26,437 nt of DNA from Actinomycetota bacterium (GTDB lineage: Bacteria; Actinomycetota; Thermoleophilia; Solirubrobacterales; Solirubrobacteraceae). This document shows positions 1-6,536 of the stretch, piece by piece. Below the pieces are notes generated by a model, which made no database searches, was not told the DNA's origin, and saw nothing but the letters and a program-made list of their open reading frames with translations. Made by a program: the position numbers and the translations under genes. Each line of letters opens with the position of its first letter. The first letter of the stretch is position 1. The stretch is taken from assembly GCA_005888335.1 (NCBI GenBank), contig VAWY01000056.1, positions 1 to 26,437 on the forward strand, in the 5' to 3' direction.

Positions 1-138
1 AGCTGTGATCGCGAGGACGACTCCCGCGGTGAGGCACGCCACGCCGGCCAGCCCCAGAGCGCCATACGACGCCACGTGAGCCTCCGCGACCAGCAGCGAG
101 GCGCCCGCGACCAGCAGCAACACGATGATGGCGGTCAT
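1..138 (-). CDS. NfeD-like membrane protein, N-terminal fragment
   Basis: Only the first 46 codons are inside the window; the rest runs off the left edge. The ATG lies at 138-136. The translation starts MTAIIVLLLVAGASLLVAEA and continues into a second Ala/Gly/Val-rich hydrophobic stretch, giving two closely spaced membrane helices. This helix–short loop–helix layout with an acidic 'VAEAH' turn is typical of the start of NfeD-family membrane proteins, which are thought to work with stomatin-like proteins in membrane quality control. A GGAG about 10 nt upstream on the minus strand could serve as the ribosome binding site. The gene is divergent from the sigma factor. With so little sequence, any small 2-4 helix membrane protein remains possible. 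Confidence 0.45.
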   Translation of the reverse strand, partial: MTAIIVLLLVAGASLLVAEAHVASYGALGLAGVACLTAGVVLAITA

Positions 139-338
139 CCGGCCCGCTTTCCAGCTCCGATGCTACTCCGCGCCGGACCGCCGGTCTGCCGCTCCGTCTG
201 CACGCCAACACGCCGCCGTCGGGCGGGCCAATCGGCCCGTTTCTTCGCACTTTGCGCGGTTTCGTGTGCGCACGAGGGGGCGAGGCCGCGCGTTATGTGT
301 CCTAGACCCGCGCGAAACCACTGACTGGGGGGAAGGAG
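139..338. other. Intergenic region between divergent genes
   Basis: This 200-bp region separates the NfeD-like gene and the sigma factor and should hold both promoters. It is less GC-rich than the flanking genes. It contains the palindrome GTGCGCAC (266-273) and an inverted pair GGTTTCG (258-264) / CGAAACC (313-319) that brackets a TTATGT hexamer (292-297). No convincing -35/-10 pair with normal spacing was found. The stretch 248-265 matches 26152-26169 in 17 of 18 bases (see findings). Confidence 0.4.
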
Positions 339-1679
339 TTGGCGGAGCTCGCCGTTGAGGTGGGGGACCTCGGCCGGGAGGACGCACGGCGCGACGACGC
401 GCTCGTCGTCGAGACGGTCACGCGCCACGCGGCGGCGCTCCTGCGCACGGCCCGGCGCCACTCGCTGTGCCTCGACGACGCGCACGACGCCTACCAGCGG
501 GCGCTCGAGATCTTCCTGCGGCGGGCGGGGACGCTGCGGCGCGAGACGGTCGTGGCGTGGCTGCATACGGTGGTCAAGCACGAGGCGATGGCGGTGCGCG
601 AGGCGCGCCAGCGGCTCGTGGCCAGCGAGGACGTCGACCTCGACGCCCACGAGTCGGGCGGCGAGCTCTCGCCGCACGAGCGCGTCGTCTCCTTCGATCG
701 CGCCGCGCGGGCCGCCGAGGCGCTCGGGCGCCTCAAGCCGCAGGAGGTCACCGCGCTGTGGCTCAAGGCGCAGGGGCTCAGCTACCAGGAGATCGCCGAG
801 CGGCAGTCGTGGACGTACACGAAGGTCAACCGCTGCCTCACCGAGGGGCGCAAGGCGTTCCTCGAGCGCTACGCGGGGATCGAGTCCGGCGACGAGTGCC
901 GGCGGTGGGCGCCGGTGGTCTCGGCGCTCGTCGACGGCGAGCTGACGTCGAGCGAGCGCCGCGAGGTGCGCGCGCACCTGCGCAACTGCGCCGGCTGCCG
1001 GTCGACGGTGCGCGAGCTGCGGGCGGCCGGGCCGTCGGTGGCCGCGGTGCTGCCCGTGCCGCTGTCGCTCGCCGACGGCGGCGACGCGCTGGAGCGGGCC
1101 GGCGGGCTGCTCGCGCGCGTGTACGAGGCGCTGGCCGGGGGCGTGCACGAGCGCCTCGGCGCGTCGGTGCTCAAGCTGCAGGCGGCGGCCGAGGCGGCGT
1201 CGACGGGGAAGATGGCCGCCGTGGCGGCGTCGGCGGCGGCGATCGCGACGGGCGGGGCGATCAGCGCCGAGCGGTCTGGGGTGCTGCAGACCGGGCCGGT
1301 CGCGGCGGCGCACGGGCGCCACGCGGCGGCGGCGCGGACGGCGAGCGCCCGCGCGGCCGTGGCGGCCTCGTCGGCGCCGGCGGTGGTGGCGCGCAGCGCG
1401 GCGGCGGCCCGGACGGGGCGCGTCGGCCCGCGCGCCGGCGGCGGCGCCGGTGCGGCGCGCGCGTTGCACGGGCGGGCACCCGCTTCCAGTGCCGGCGGGC
1501 GGGAGTTCGGCTTCGAGGCCGCGCCGCCGCGCGGGCCCGCTCCGCGGCGAGACGGCGCCGCGACCGGTCCCGTGGCGGGCGCGGCCACGGCGTCGGGAGG
1601 CTCGCCCGCGCCGCACCACGGCCCCGCGCCCGCGGCGTCGAACCGCTCGCCGGAGTTCGGGTTCGAGGCGCACCGCTGA
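339..1679 (+). CDS. ECF-like sigma factor fused to zinc-finger anti-sigma-like domain
   Basis: 446 aa. Residues 20-100 look like sigma region 2 and residues 120-180 like region 4, with a helix-turn-helix around 'GLSYQEIAERQSWTYTKVNR'. They are followed by a zf-HC2/anti-sigma-type zinc motif: Cys187, then His213-x3-Cys217-x2-Cys220, preceded by 'SALVDGELTSSER'. A weakly hydrophobic Ala-rich stretch at 291-310 could be a membrane helix. The tail (320-446) is low-complexity Ala/Pro/Gly and carries the motif EFGFEA twice (389-394 and 439-444), the second almost at the C-terminus. The layout implies a sigma factor carrying its own regulator. The TTG at 339 is preceded by GGGGGGAAGGAG, and GTG at 360 is an alternative start. 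It is divergent from the NfeD-like gene. Target promoters cannot be read from the window. Confidence 0.75.
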   Translation: MAELAVEVGDLGREDARRDDALVVETVTRHAAALLRTARRHSLCLDDAHDAYQRALEIFLRRAGTLRRETVVAWLHTVVKHEAMAVREARQRLVASEDVDLDAHESGGELSPHERVVSFDRAARAAEALGRLKPQEVTALWLKAQGLSYQEIAERQSWTYTKVNRCLTEGRKAFLERYAGIESGDECRRWAPVVSALVDGELTSSERREVRAHLRNCAGCRSTVRELRAAGPSVAAVLPVPLSLADGGDALERAGGLLARVYEALAGGVHERLGASVLKLQAAAEAASTGKMAAVAASAAAIATGGAISAERSGVLQTGPVAAAHGRHAAAARTASARAAVAASSAPAVVARSAAAARTGRVGPRAGGGAGAARALHGRAPASSAGGREFGFEAAPPRGPAPRRDGAATGPVAGAATASGGSPAPHHGPAPAASNRSPEFGFEAHR

Positions 1680-1695
1680 CGACCCCGTCCGCCGG

Positions 1696-1735
1696 CGGCG
1701 CCGCGTCCCCGCGGGGCGCCGGCCGCGCCGTTTTG
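1696..1735 (+). terminator. Possible terminator after the sigma factor gene
   Basis: A perfect 7-bp inverted repeat CGGCGCC (1696-1702) / GGCGCCG (1715-1721) with a 12-nt loop is followed ten bases later by TTTT (1731-1734). The U-run is short and distant, so this is a weak candidate. Confidence 0.3.
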
Positions 1736-1796
1736 CCGTCCACCGCCCCACGTACAGTCCGCGCAGCCGTCGATCCACGAGCGTCAGGGAGCTGCG

Positions 1797-2252
1797 ATGC
1801 CCCTCTGCTTCATCGAACCCCAGGACGCGATCCGCGTCATCGCCGAGTCGATCGGGCGCGAGGCCCGGCGCCAGCTCGTTGGCGAGCTCGTGCGGGCCTG
1901 GGTCGACGAGATCCCCGATCGCGACCTCGAGACGCACTACGCCAAGGCGATCGCCGACCTCGACGAGCACGACCTGTCGATGCTCGCGGCCTGGCACGCC
2001 TCGCTCGAGGTCGGTCAGCCGATCGCCAACCGCGACTTCCTCATCAACGCGTTCCCGAGCCTGGGGGAGAACCGGCGCGAGGCGCTGAAGATCGCGGCGG
2101 GCTTCCGCGGCGAGGAGGCGTTCGACGCGGGGGTCGCCGAGGAGCAGGCCCTCGAGACGGTGCTGCCCAACCTCAGCCGCGCGCGCTCGATGGAGCTCGC
2201 GTCGGAGTGCATCGGGCTCTACCTCTGGGACCGGCTCGGCTCGGAGAACTAG
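1797..2252 (+). CDS. Conserved-looking hypothetical protein, 151 aa
   Basis: Not recognised. It is a soluble, mostly helical, acidic protein without signal peptide or membrane segment, beginning MPLCFIEPQDAIRVIAESIG. The middle (about 45-90) reads 'HYAKAIADLDEHDLSMLAAW'. The ATG has GGGAG about 6 nt upstream. The gene sits alone between the sigma factor and a convergent operon. Its TAG stop (2250-2252) is part of a CTAGTG hexamer that matches the outer end of the palindromic repeat found at 21315-21379. Codon use is like its neighbours, so it is very likely a real gene. Confidence 0.7.
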   Translation: MPLCFIEPQDAIRVIAESIGREARRQLVGELVRAWVDEIPDRDLETHYAKAIADLDEHDLSMLAAWHASLEVGQPIANRDFLINAFPSLGENRREALKIAAGFRGEEAFDAGVAEEQALETVLPNLSRARSMELASECIGLYLWDRLGSEN

Positions 2253-2319
2253 TGGACGTGGCTGGGCCACACCTTCGGATGACGGTCGACGCCAGCCACG
2301 ACGATCGCTCCGCCGGCGA

Positions 2320-2349
2320 CGGGGCGAACGTCACCTGACGCAGCACTAG
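2320..2349 (-). repeat. 30-bp dispersed repeat, half element
   Basis: These 30 bases are the exact reverse complement (30 of 30) of the left arm of the hairpin at 21315-21344. The repeat lies between convergent genes, and its terminal CTAG provides the stop codon (CTA, 2346-2348) of the minus-strand gene. The intergenic segment 2249-2349 starts with CTAGTG and ends with CACTAG, the same ends as the full element, but its centre is unrelated. Within it, a second inverted pair CGTGGCTGG (2257-2265) / CCAGCCACG (2292-2300) could form a hairpin. Confidence 0.8.
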
Positions 2350-3227
2350 ACGCGGCGCAGCACGTCGTAGCGCCCGACGCCCTCGCGTCCGTCCATCCGC
2401 CACCGAAAGAACGCGCAGTCGAGGCGCAGCCGGCCGAGGTCCAGCGACGTGCCGCACAGCACCTCGCCCGCGCCCCGGCGCGGGTAGCTGTCCTCGCCCA
2501 CCGGCCACAGCTCGAAGCCGGCGCGCTGCTGGCGGCGCTCGCCGTCGTACGTGGTCGACAGCAGCGGCTCGGCGATGGCGACCGGCGCCGGCGGCTCGCC
2601 CTCGAGCACGGACGCCGTCAGCGCCTCCGCATCGTGCTCGCGCGCCTTGACCGGGCGCACGGCGCTGAGGACCACGGCGAGGTCCTCGCCGAACCACGCC
2701 CCGAGCGACCGGGTCAGCGCCATCCGCTCCCAGTCCGGCGCGCCCCACAAGTGGCCGCGCTGGCCGAGGCAGTCGACGGTCAGCGCCTCGTCGCCGGCGC
2801 GGACGGTGCCGCGCACCCGGCACAGGTGCTCGTAGCCCTCCATCGCGCCCGCGACGCCCGCGGGGCTGTCGGCGGCGAGCACCGCGGGAGCGCCGAGCGC
2901 GCGCACGTCGAGAGCGAAGCCGCCGTCGTCCCCGCCGTCGAAGCCGACCTCCCAGCGCGCCAGCGGCTCGACGACGCGCGTCGTGACGCCGGCGGCCTGC
3001 GCGCCCTCCCAGCTGCCGTCGCTCGGCGCGCCGCCCTCGGCGCGCACGGCGACGCTTGCCCCGCCGCGGAAGAGCAGGGCCAGGCCGCTGGCGCCCTCGC
3101 CGGCCAGGCCGACGCGCGCCAGCCCGTACACGTCCGCGCGCGGGTCGCCGAAGGCGAACGTCACCGCATCTGAGAACGCGGGCCCCGCCGGCGGCCGGGG
3201 CGCCTCGAGGTCGGGGGTGACGTTCAC
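2346..3227 (-). CDS. AttH / hydroxyneurosporene-hydratase-like (lipocalin-fold) protein
   Basis: 293 aa with a GTG start at 3227. The GTG overlaps the TGA of the upstream fxsA-like gene by GTGA, so the two are probably translationally coupled. The central motif GQRGHLWGAPDW resembles the conserved 'G-x-R-D/G-H-x-W-G-x-R/P-D-W' signature of the AttH/CrtC-like superfamily (DUF7064/DUF7065-type proteins), which have two lipocalin-like beta-barrel halves. 'VRGTVRAG' precedes it and alternating beta-rich segments follow. There is no signal peptide or membrane helix. Members act on or bind hydrophobic molecules such as carotenoids or lipids; the substrate here is unknown. The superfamily call rests on one motif and overall pattern. 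The stop codon lies inside the 30-bp repeat. Confidence 0.6.
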   Translation of the reverse strand: MNVTPDLEAPRPPAGPAFSDAVTFAFGDPRADVYGLARVGLAGEGASGLALLFRGGASVAVRAEGGAPSDGSWEGAQAAGVTTRVVEPLARWEVGFDGGDDGGFALDVRALGAPAVLAADSPAGVAGAMEGYEHLCRVRGTVRAGDEALTVDCLGQRGHLWGAPDWERMALTRSLGAWFGEDLAVVLSAVRPVKAREHDAEALTASVLEGEPPAPVAIAEPLLSTTYDGERRQQRAGFELWPVGEDSYPRRGAGEVLCGTSLDLGRLRLDCAFFRWRMDGREGVGRYDVLRRV

Positions 3228-3691
3228 GGCAGACGGTCCCGCTCGATCTCGACGGCGGTGCCCTCGACGTCGGAGTCGGCGTCGGCGGGGCGGCCGCGGC
3301 GCGGTCGGCCGCGGCCCGCCGCGGTCATCGCCATGCGCGGCAGCAGCCGCCGCACGAGCCCGCGGCGCACGAGCGCCCGGGTGGGGGGCAGGAGGAGGAC
3401 CACGCCGACCACGTCGGTGACGAAGCCCGGCGTCAGCAGGAACGCGCCGCCGAAGATGACGAGGACGCCGTCGAGCACCTCGCGGGCGGGCGTGCGCCCC
3501 TCGGCGACGGCCGCCTGGAAGCGCCGCCAGGCCGCGCGTCCCTGCGAGCGCATGAGCATCGACCCGAGCACCGAGTCGGCGAGCAGCAGCGCGATGGTCG
3601 GCACCGCGCCGATCGCCTGCCCCACCTGGATGATCACGTAGAGCTCGACCAGCGGGACGACGACGAACAGCAGGAGCAGGACTGCGAACAC
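3224..3691 (-). CDS. fxsA: FxsA family membrane protein
   Basis: 155 aa from GTG at 3691, with AGGGA about 6 nt upstream. The sequence opens with a strong hydrophobic helix (MFAVLLLLFVVVPLVELYVI) followed by 'IQVGQAIGAVPTIALLLADSVLGSMLMRSQG'. A second hydrophobic region, 'GGAFLLTPGFVTDVVGVVLLLPP', follows. This is the FxsA pattern, including the conserved LxTPGFxTDxxG segment. The C-terminal 40 residues are basic, then acidic, and not conserved. E. coli FxsA was described as affecting phage T7 exclusion when overproduced, but the normal role is unclear. It lies 29 bp downstream of the STAS gene and overlaps the next gene by 4 nt, suggesting one minus-strand operon. Confidence 0.85.
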   Translation of the reverse strand: MFAVLLLLFVVVPLVELYVIIQVGQAIGAVPTIALLLADSVLGSMLMRSQGRAAWRRFQAAVAEGRTPAREVLDGVLVIFGGAFLLTPGFVTDVVGVVLLLPPTRALVRRGLVRRLLPRMAMTAAGRGRPRRGRPADADSDVEGTAVEIERDRLP

Positions 3692-3720
3692 GGCGATCCC
3701 TGACGCTACTTGCCGCTCGC

Positions 3721-4026
3721 CTAGGGCGACGGCTCGAGCACCACGCCGGGCAGCCGGTCCAGCCCGACCAGCTCGATCATGCGCTGGATGTGCGGCTGCG
3801 GCGCGCGCAGCCGCAGCGTGCCGCCGGCCATCCGCAAGCGCCGCGACAGCGCGGCGAGGTCCAGGATCAGCGACGAGTCGGCAAAGGACAGCTCGGACAG
3901 GTCGACCACGACGTCCCGCGTGCACGTGATGGCGCGCGAGAACGCGGGACGGCGAAGGCTCTGCGTCGCGCGATCCTCGTCGCCACGACACCGCAGAACC
4001 GCGGGCTTGGGCTCGAAGTCGACGAT
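3721..4026 (-). CDS. STAS-domain protein (anti-sigma antagonist-like), apparent ATC start
   Basis: Reading from ATC at 4026 gives 101 aa that cover one complete STAS domain: strand 'AVLRCRGDED', then 'RDVVVDLSELSFADSSLILDL' with the typical DS-S/L phosphosite region, then 'GGTLRLRAPQPHIQRMIELVGLDRL'. STAS proteins bind anti-sigma kinases or lipid/nucleotide ligands. The frame is open only back to a stop at 4056-4054, and no ATG, GTG or TTG lies upstream of 3909. A GTG at 3909 would delete the first third of the domain. The ATC is preceded by TACCGT and a 7-nt spacer, the same arrangement as several other genes here, so a leaderless ATC start is proposed. First gene of the STAS–FxsA–AttH-like cluster. 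Confidence 0.7.
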   Translation of the reverse strand: MVDFEPKPAVLRCRGDEDRATQSLRRPAFSRAITCTRDVVVDLSELSFADSSLILDLAALSRRLRMAGGTLRLRAPQPHIQRMIELVGLDRLPGVVLEPSP

Positions 4027-4033
4027 GAACGGG

Positions 4034-4039
4034 ACGGTA
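4034..4039 (-). promoter_or_regulatory. -10-like hexamer TACCGT for the STAS gene
   Basis: On the minus strand TACCGT is followed by CCCGTTC and then the proposed ATC start at 4026. This fits a transcript starting at or next to the start codon. No good -35 was found. Confidence 0.4.
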
Positions 4040-4070
4040 CCGCAAGATCGGACCTATGGACGGCCGGTCG

Positions 4071-4076
4071 TACCAT
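4071..4076 (+). promoter_or_regulatory. -10-like hexamer TACCAT before the DUF59 gene
   Basis: TACCAT lies 7 nt before the ATG at 4084. No Shine-Dalgarno sequence lies between, so the transcript may be leaderless. Confidence 0.45.
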
Positions 4077-4083
4077 GTGAGCC

Positions 4084-4380
4084 ATGCCTACGGTCGAAGA
4101 CGTCGAAGCCGCGCTCACCAACGTCATCGATCCCGAGCTCGGCCTCGATTTCGTCGAGCTCGGGCTCATCTACGGGATCGAGGTCGAGGGCGGCGACGTG
4201 CATGTCACGTTCACCCTCACCTCGCCCGGCTGCCCGATCGGCCCGCAGGTCTCCGAGCAGATCGAGGAGTTCGTGGGCGAGCTCGAGGGCGTCGGCTCCG
4301 TCGAGTCCACCATGGTCTTCACGCCGCCGTGGACGCCGGACCGCATGAGCGAAGACGCCAAGTTCGCCTTGGGCTTCTAA
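4084..4380 (+). CDS. MIP18/DUF59 family Fe-S cluster assembly factor (SufT/PaaD-like)
   Basis: 98 aa. It begins MPTVEDVEAALTNVIDPELG with the family hallmark 'V-x-DPE-L-G-x-D-x-V-x-L-G-L-I/V-Y'. This is followed by 'TFTLTSPGCPIGPQV', which carries the single conserved Cys, and ends 'FTPPWTPDRMSEDAKFALGF', the standard PPW-TPD-x-M-S-x-x-A-x-x-x-L-G ending. Length matches the single-domain family. Members help insert or transfer Fe-S clusters. No suf gene is adjacent, although sufB is found 18 kb away in this window. It is divergent from the STAS gene with only 57 bp between the two proposed starts. Confidence 0.9.
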   Translation: MPTVEDVEAALTNVIDPELGLDFVELGLIYGIEVEGGDVHVTFTLTSPGCPIGPQVSEQIEEFVGELEGVGSVESTMVFTPPWTPDRMSEDAKFALGF

Positions 4381-4611
4381 AGCGGACCGCCAGCTACCTC
4401 GCGAACACGCATCGACGAAGTCGATCGCGTTCGCGCCAAGGAACTCGCGAAGTAGCTCGCTCAGCGAGCTCCGAGCGTGTTCCCGCGAGCCCCGGCCGTC
4501 GCCCAGGGGCACGGACGGCGGCCGGGGAGTTGGGGGGGCCATTCGCGGGCGTCCTCGTGACGAGTGGAAACTCTCGCCTCCACAACGCCCCCGCGAGCGC
4601 GAGGTTGGCCC
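4381..4611. other. Structured intergenic region between convergent genes
   Basis: No open frame here looks coding. Several inverted repeats are packed together. GCTACCTCGCGA (4393-4404) pairs with TCGCGAAGTAGC (4445-4456) with one mismatch. Inside that loop, ATCGAC (4411-4416) pairs with GTCGAT (4420-4425). AGCTCGCT (4454-4461) pairs with AGCGAGCT (4463-4470) and competes with the first stem. CTCGCGAACACGC (4398-4410) also resembles the complement of 4476-4490. CCCCGGCCG (4491-4499) pairs with CGGCCGGGG near 4521. It may be a bidirectional terminator region or a small structured RNA; no U-tract marks a simple terminator. Confidence 0.45.
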
Positions 4612-4839
4612 CTAACGACGCCGAAGCTCTCTGTTGAGGTCGATCGCGCGGATGTCGTGCTCGCCGGGCAGCTTGGCGAGCACCTGGGCGATGACCCGGC
4701 GGACGTCCTGCTCCTCGTGGCCGAGATCGTCGAAGAAGATCTTCAGCGCGGTCCAGGTCACCTTCAGCTGGGCCGCGGTCATCTCGAGGCGGTAGGCCGT
4801 CTCGTCGGGTCCGATCAGATCTTGAGCCTCACTCGCCAT
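4612..4839 (-). CDS. Small hypothetical protein, 75 aa
   Basis: Not recognised. The protein reads MASEAQDLIGPDETAYRLEM and is helical and charged, with no membrane segment. The middle 'LKVTWTALKIFFDDLGHEEQDVRRVIAQVLAKLP' looks like a helical hairpin, and the end is basic (LNRELRRR). The ATG is preceded on the minus strand by GGAGGTAGGG, an excellent ribosome binding site. It is divergent from the subtilase gene with 38 bp between starts. Good RBS and normal codon use support a real gene. Confidence 0.7.
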   Translation of the reverse strand: MASEAQDLIGPDETAYRLEMTAAQLKVTWTALKIFFDDLGHEEQDVRRVIAQVLAKLPGEHDIRAIDLNRELRRR

Positions 4840-4863
4840 GTGAAAACCCTACCTCCACGCGGT

Positions 4864-4869
4864 TATGCT
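4864..4869 (+). promoter_or_regulatory. -10-like hexamer TATGCT before the subtilase gene
   Basis: TATGCT lies 8 nt before the ATG at 4878, and no Shine-Dalgarno sequence is present. A weak TGTGAA at about 4839 could serve as -35 with a 19-nt spacer. Likely leaderless. Confidence 0.45.
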
Positions 4870-4877
4870 CGCCACAC

Positions 4878-6533
4878 ATGCGGTCCATCGCGCTATCGGC
4901 TGCGCTCACGGCTCTCATGGTGGTGGCGCCCGGCGCGAGCGCCGAGACCACGACGGGACGCCTCCTCGTCTCCCTCAAGCCCGAGGCGAGCGGCGTCGCG
5001 CACGCGGCCGCCGCGCACGCCGTCATCGCCCGCGCGGGCGCGCGGCCGAGCGGCCCAGCCGTCCCGCAGATCGGGCTCGTCGTCGTGCGTCCGGAGCCCG
5101 GCGAGTCGCTGCACGCGCTCGCCGTCCGGCTGCGCGATGACCCGCGCGTGCGGGCCGTCGATGCCGAGCATCGTGCCTCGCTGCGGCTTACGCCCAACGA
5201 CCCGGCGCTGAGCGCGCCCGAGACGGCGCCCGGGACGCCGTCGAACACCACCGTCGAGTGGTGGCCGCAGCGCGAGGGGTTCCCGCAGGCGTGGGACTTC
5301 ACGACCGGGGCGGGCGCGCGGGTCGGCGTCATCGACACGGGCGTCGACGCGAGCCACCCCGAGCTGGCCGGCAAGGTGGTGGCCGCGGACGACTTCGACA
5401 GCACGACCCGCCACGGGCCGGCCACGACCGACGACGTCGGGCACGGGACGCACGTCGCGTCGATCGCCTGCGCGGCGGCGAACAACGGCGTCGGCATGGC
5501 CGGGGCGGGTTACGACTGCGGGCTGATCATCGAGAAGTCCGACCTCACCGACTCGAGCGTCGCGCGGTCGATCGTCTCCGCGACCGACCAGGGCGCCGAC
5601 GCGATCAACATGAGCTTCGGCACCGACGGGCGCACGGCGCCGCCGGCCGCGCTCCTCGACTCGATCGAGTACGCCTACGACCATGGCGTCGTGCTCGTCG
5701 CCGCCGCCTCCGACGATGACGTCGACGAGCAGGGCGACCCGGCCAACGTCCTGCAGCCGGGCGGCACCGGCTCCGATCTCGACGCGGGCAAGGGCCTGAC
5801 CGTGACCGCGGCGACGGCCGCCGACCGCCGCGCGAGCTACGCCGGCTACGGCAGCGAGATCTCGCTCGCCGCCTACGGGACGGTCGACGAGCACCTCGGG
5901 CCCGGAGGGCTGCTCGGCGCCTTCCCGCAGCAGACCGCCGAGATCGAGCGCGGCAGCCTCGCGCCGCCCTCGCCGCCCTGCGTCTGCCGCACGCGCTTCC
6001 AGGGCGACGACCGCTACGCCTACCTCCAGGGCACGTCGATGGCGGCGCCCCAGGTGGCGGCCGCCGCCGCGCTGATCCGCCACCTCAACCCGGACCTCCC
6101 GGCGGCGCGCATCGTGCGCCTGCTCAAGGAGACCGCGCGCCGCCCGGCCGGGACCGGCTGGACGGCGGACCTGGGCTGGGGGATCCTCGACGCCGGCGCC
6201 GCCGTCTCCGCGGCCCGCGGCATCGATCTGCGCCCGCCCACGTCGAGCGTGCGCGCGCCGTCGACCACGAAGGGCCGCTCCGTCACGCTGCGCCTGCACG
6301 GCGCCGACACCGCGCCGGCCGGCGTGGTCGCCTCGGGCGTGGCGAAGTTCCGCGTCTTCCGCTCGATCGACGGCAGCCGCCCCGTCCGCTTCGCGACCAC
6401 CACCCGCTCGCGCCTGCGCGTCTCGGCGCGGCGCCGCGCGCGCTACGCCTTCTACGTCCAGGCGGTCGACCGCGCGGGCAACGTCCAGCCGTTCCCCGCG
6501 CGCCCGGGCGCGCGCACGCGCGTTCTGCGCTAA
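4878..6533 (+). CDS. Secreted S8 family serine protease (subtilase)
   Basis: 551 aa. A signal peptide (1-22, MRSIALSAALTALMVVAPGA followed by Ser-Ala) is followed by an I9-like propeptide (about 27-100). The catalytic domain carries Asp153 (VIDTGVD), His189 (GHGTHVAS) and Ser387 (GTSMAAPQ). The oxyanion-hole position, normally Asn in 'AAGN', reads 'AAASDD' (about 275-280), so Asp279 replaces Asn. Two close cysteines (Cys368, Cys370) sit in an insert before the serine. From 455 to 551 there is a beta-rich C-terminal domain with 'FYVQAVDRAGN', like fibronectin/Ig-type repeats. The enzyme should be exported and act outside the membrane. The gene ends 3 bp from the convergent acyltransferase stop. 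Confidence 0.9.
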   Translation: MRSIALSAALTALMVVAPGASAETTTGRLLVSLKPEASGVAHAAAAHAVIARAGARPSGPAVPQIGLVVVRPEPGESLHALAVRLRDDPRVRAVDAEHRASLRLTPNDPALSAPETAPGTPSNTTVEWWPQREGFPQAWDFTTGAGARVGVIDTGVDASHPELAGKVVAADDFDSTTRHGPATTDDVGHGTHVASIACAAANNGVGMAGAGYDCGLIIEKSDLTDSSVARSIVSATDQGADAINMSFGTDGRTAPPAALLDSIEYAYDHGVVLVAAASDDDVDEQGDPANVLQPGGTGSDLDAGKGLTVTAATAADRRASYAGYGSEISLAAYGTVDEHLGPGGLLGAFPQQTAEIERGSLAPPSPPCVCRTRFQGDDRYAYLQGTSMAAPQVAAAAALIRHLNPDLPAARIVRLLKETARRPAGTGWTADLGWGILDAGAAVSAARGIDLRPPTSSVRAPSTTKGRSVTLRLHGADTAPAGVVASGVAKFRVFRSIDGSRPVRFATTTRSRLRVSARRRARYAFYVQAVDRAGNVQPFPARPGARTRVLR

Positions 6534-6536
6534 GCG

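Noticed and set aside
1753..1758. TACAGT as -10 for the 151-aa gene with TTGCCG at 1733
   Set aside because: The spacer is only 14 nt and the start codon is about 40 nt away; too weak to list.
135..2270. Very long minus-strand open frame (about 700 codons) opposite the sigma factor
   Set aside because: Its translation is Arg/Ala-rich without any recognisable domain, whereas the plus strand encodes clear sigma and zinc-finger motifs. It is an antisense artefact of high GC.
3154..3166. GGCGAACGTCACC, a 13-base match to the dispersed repeat
   Set aside because: It lies inside the AttH-like coding sequence, lacks the rest of the arm, and is short enough to be chance.
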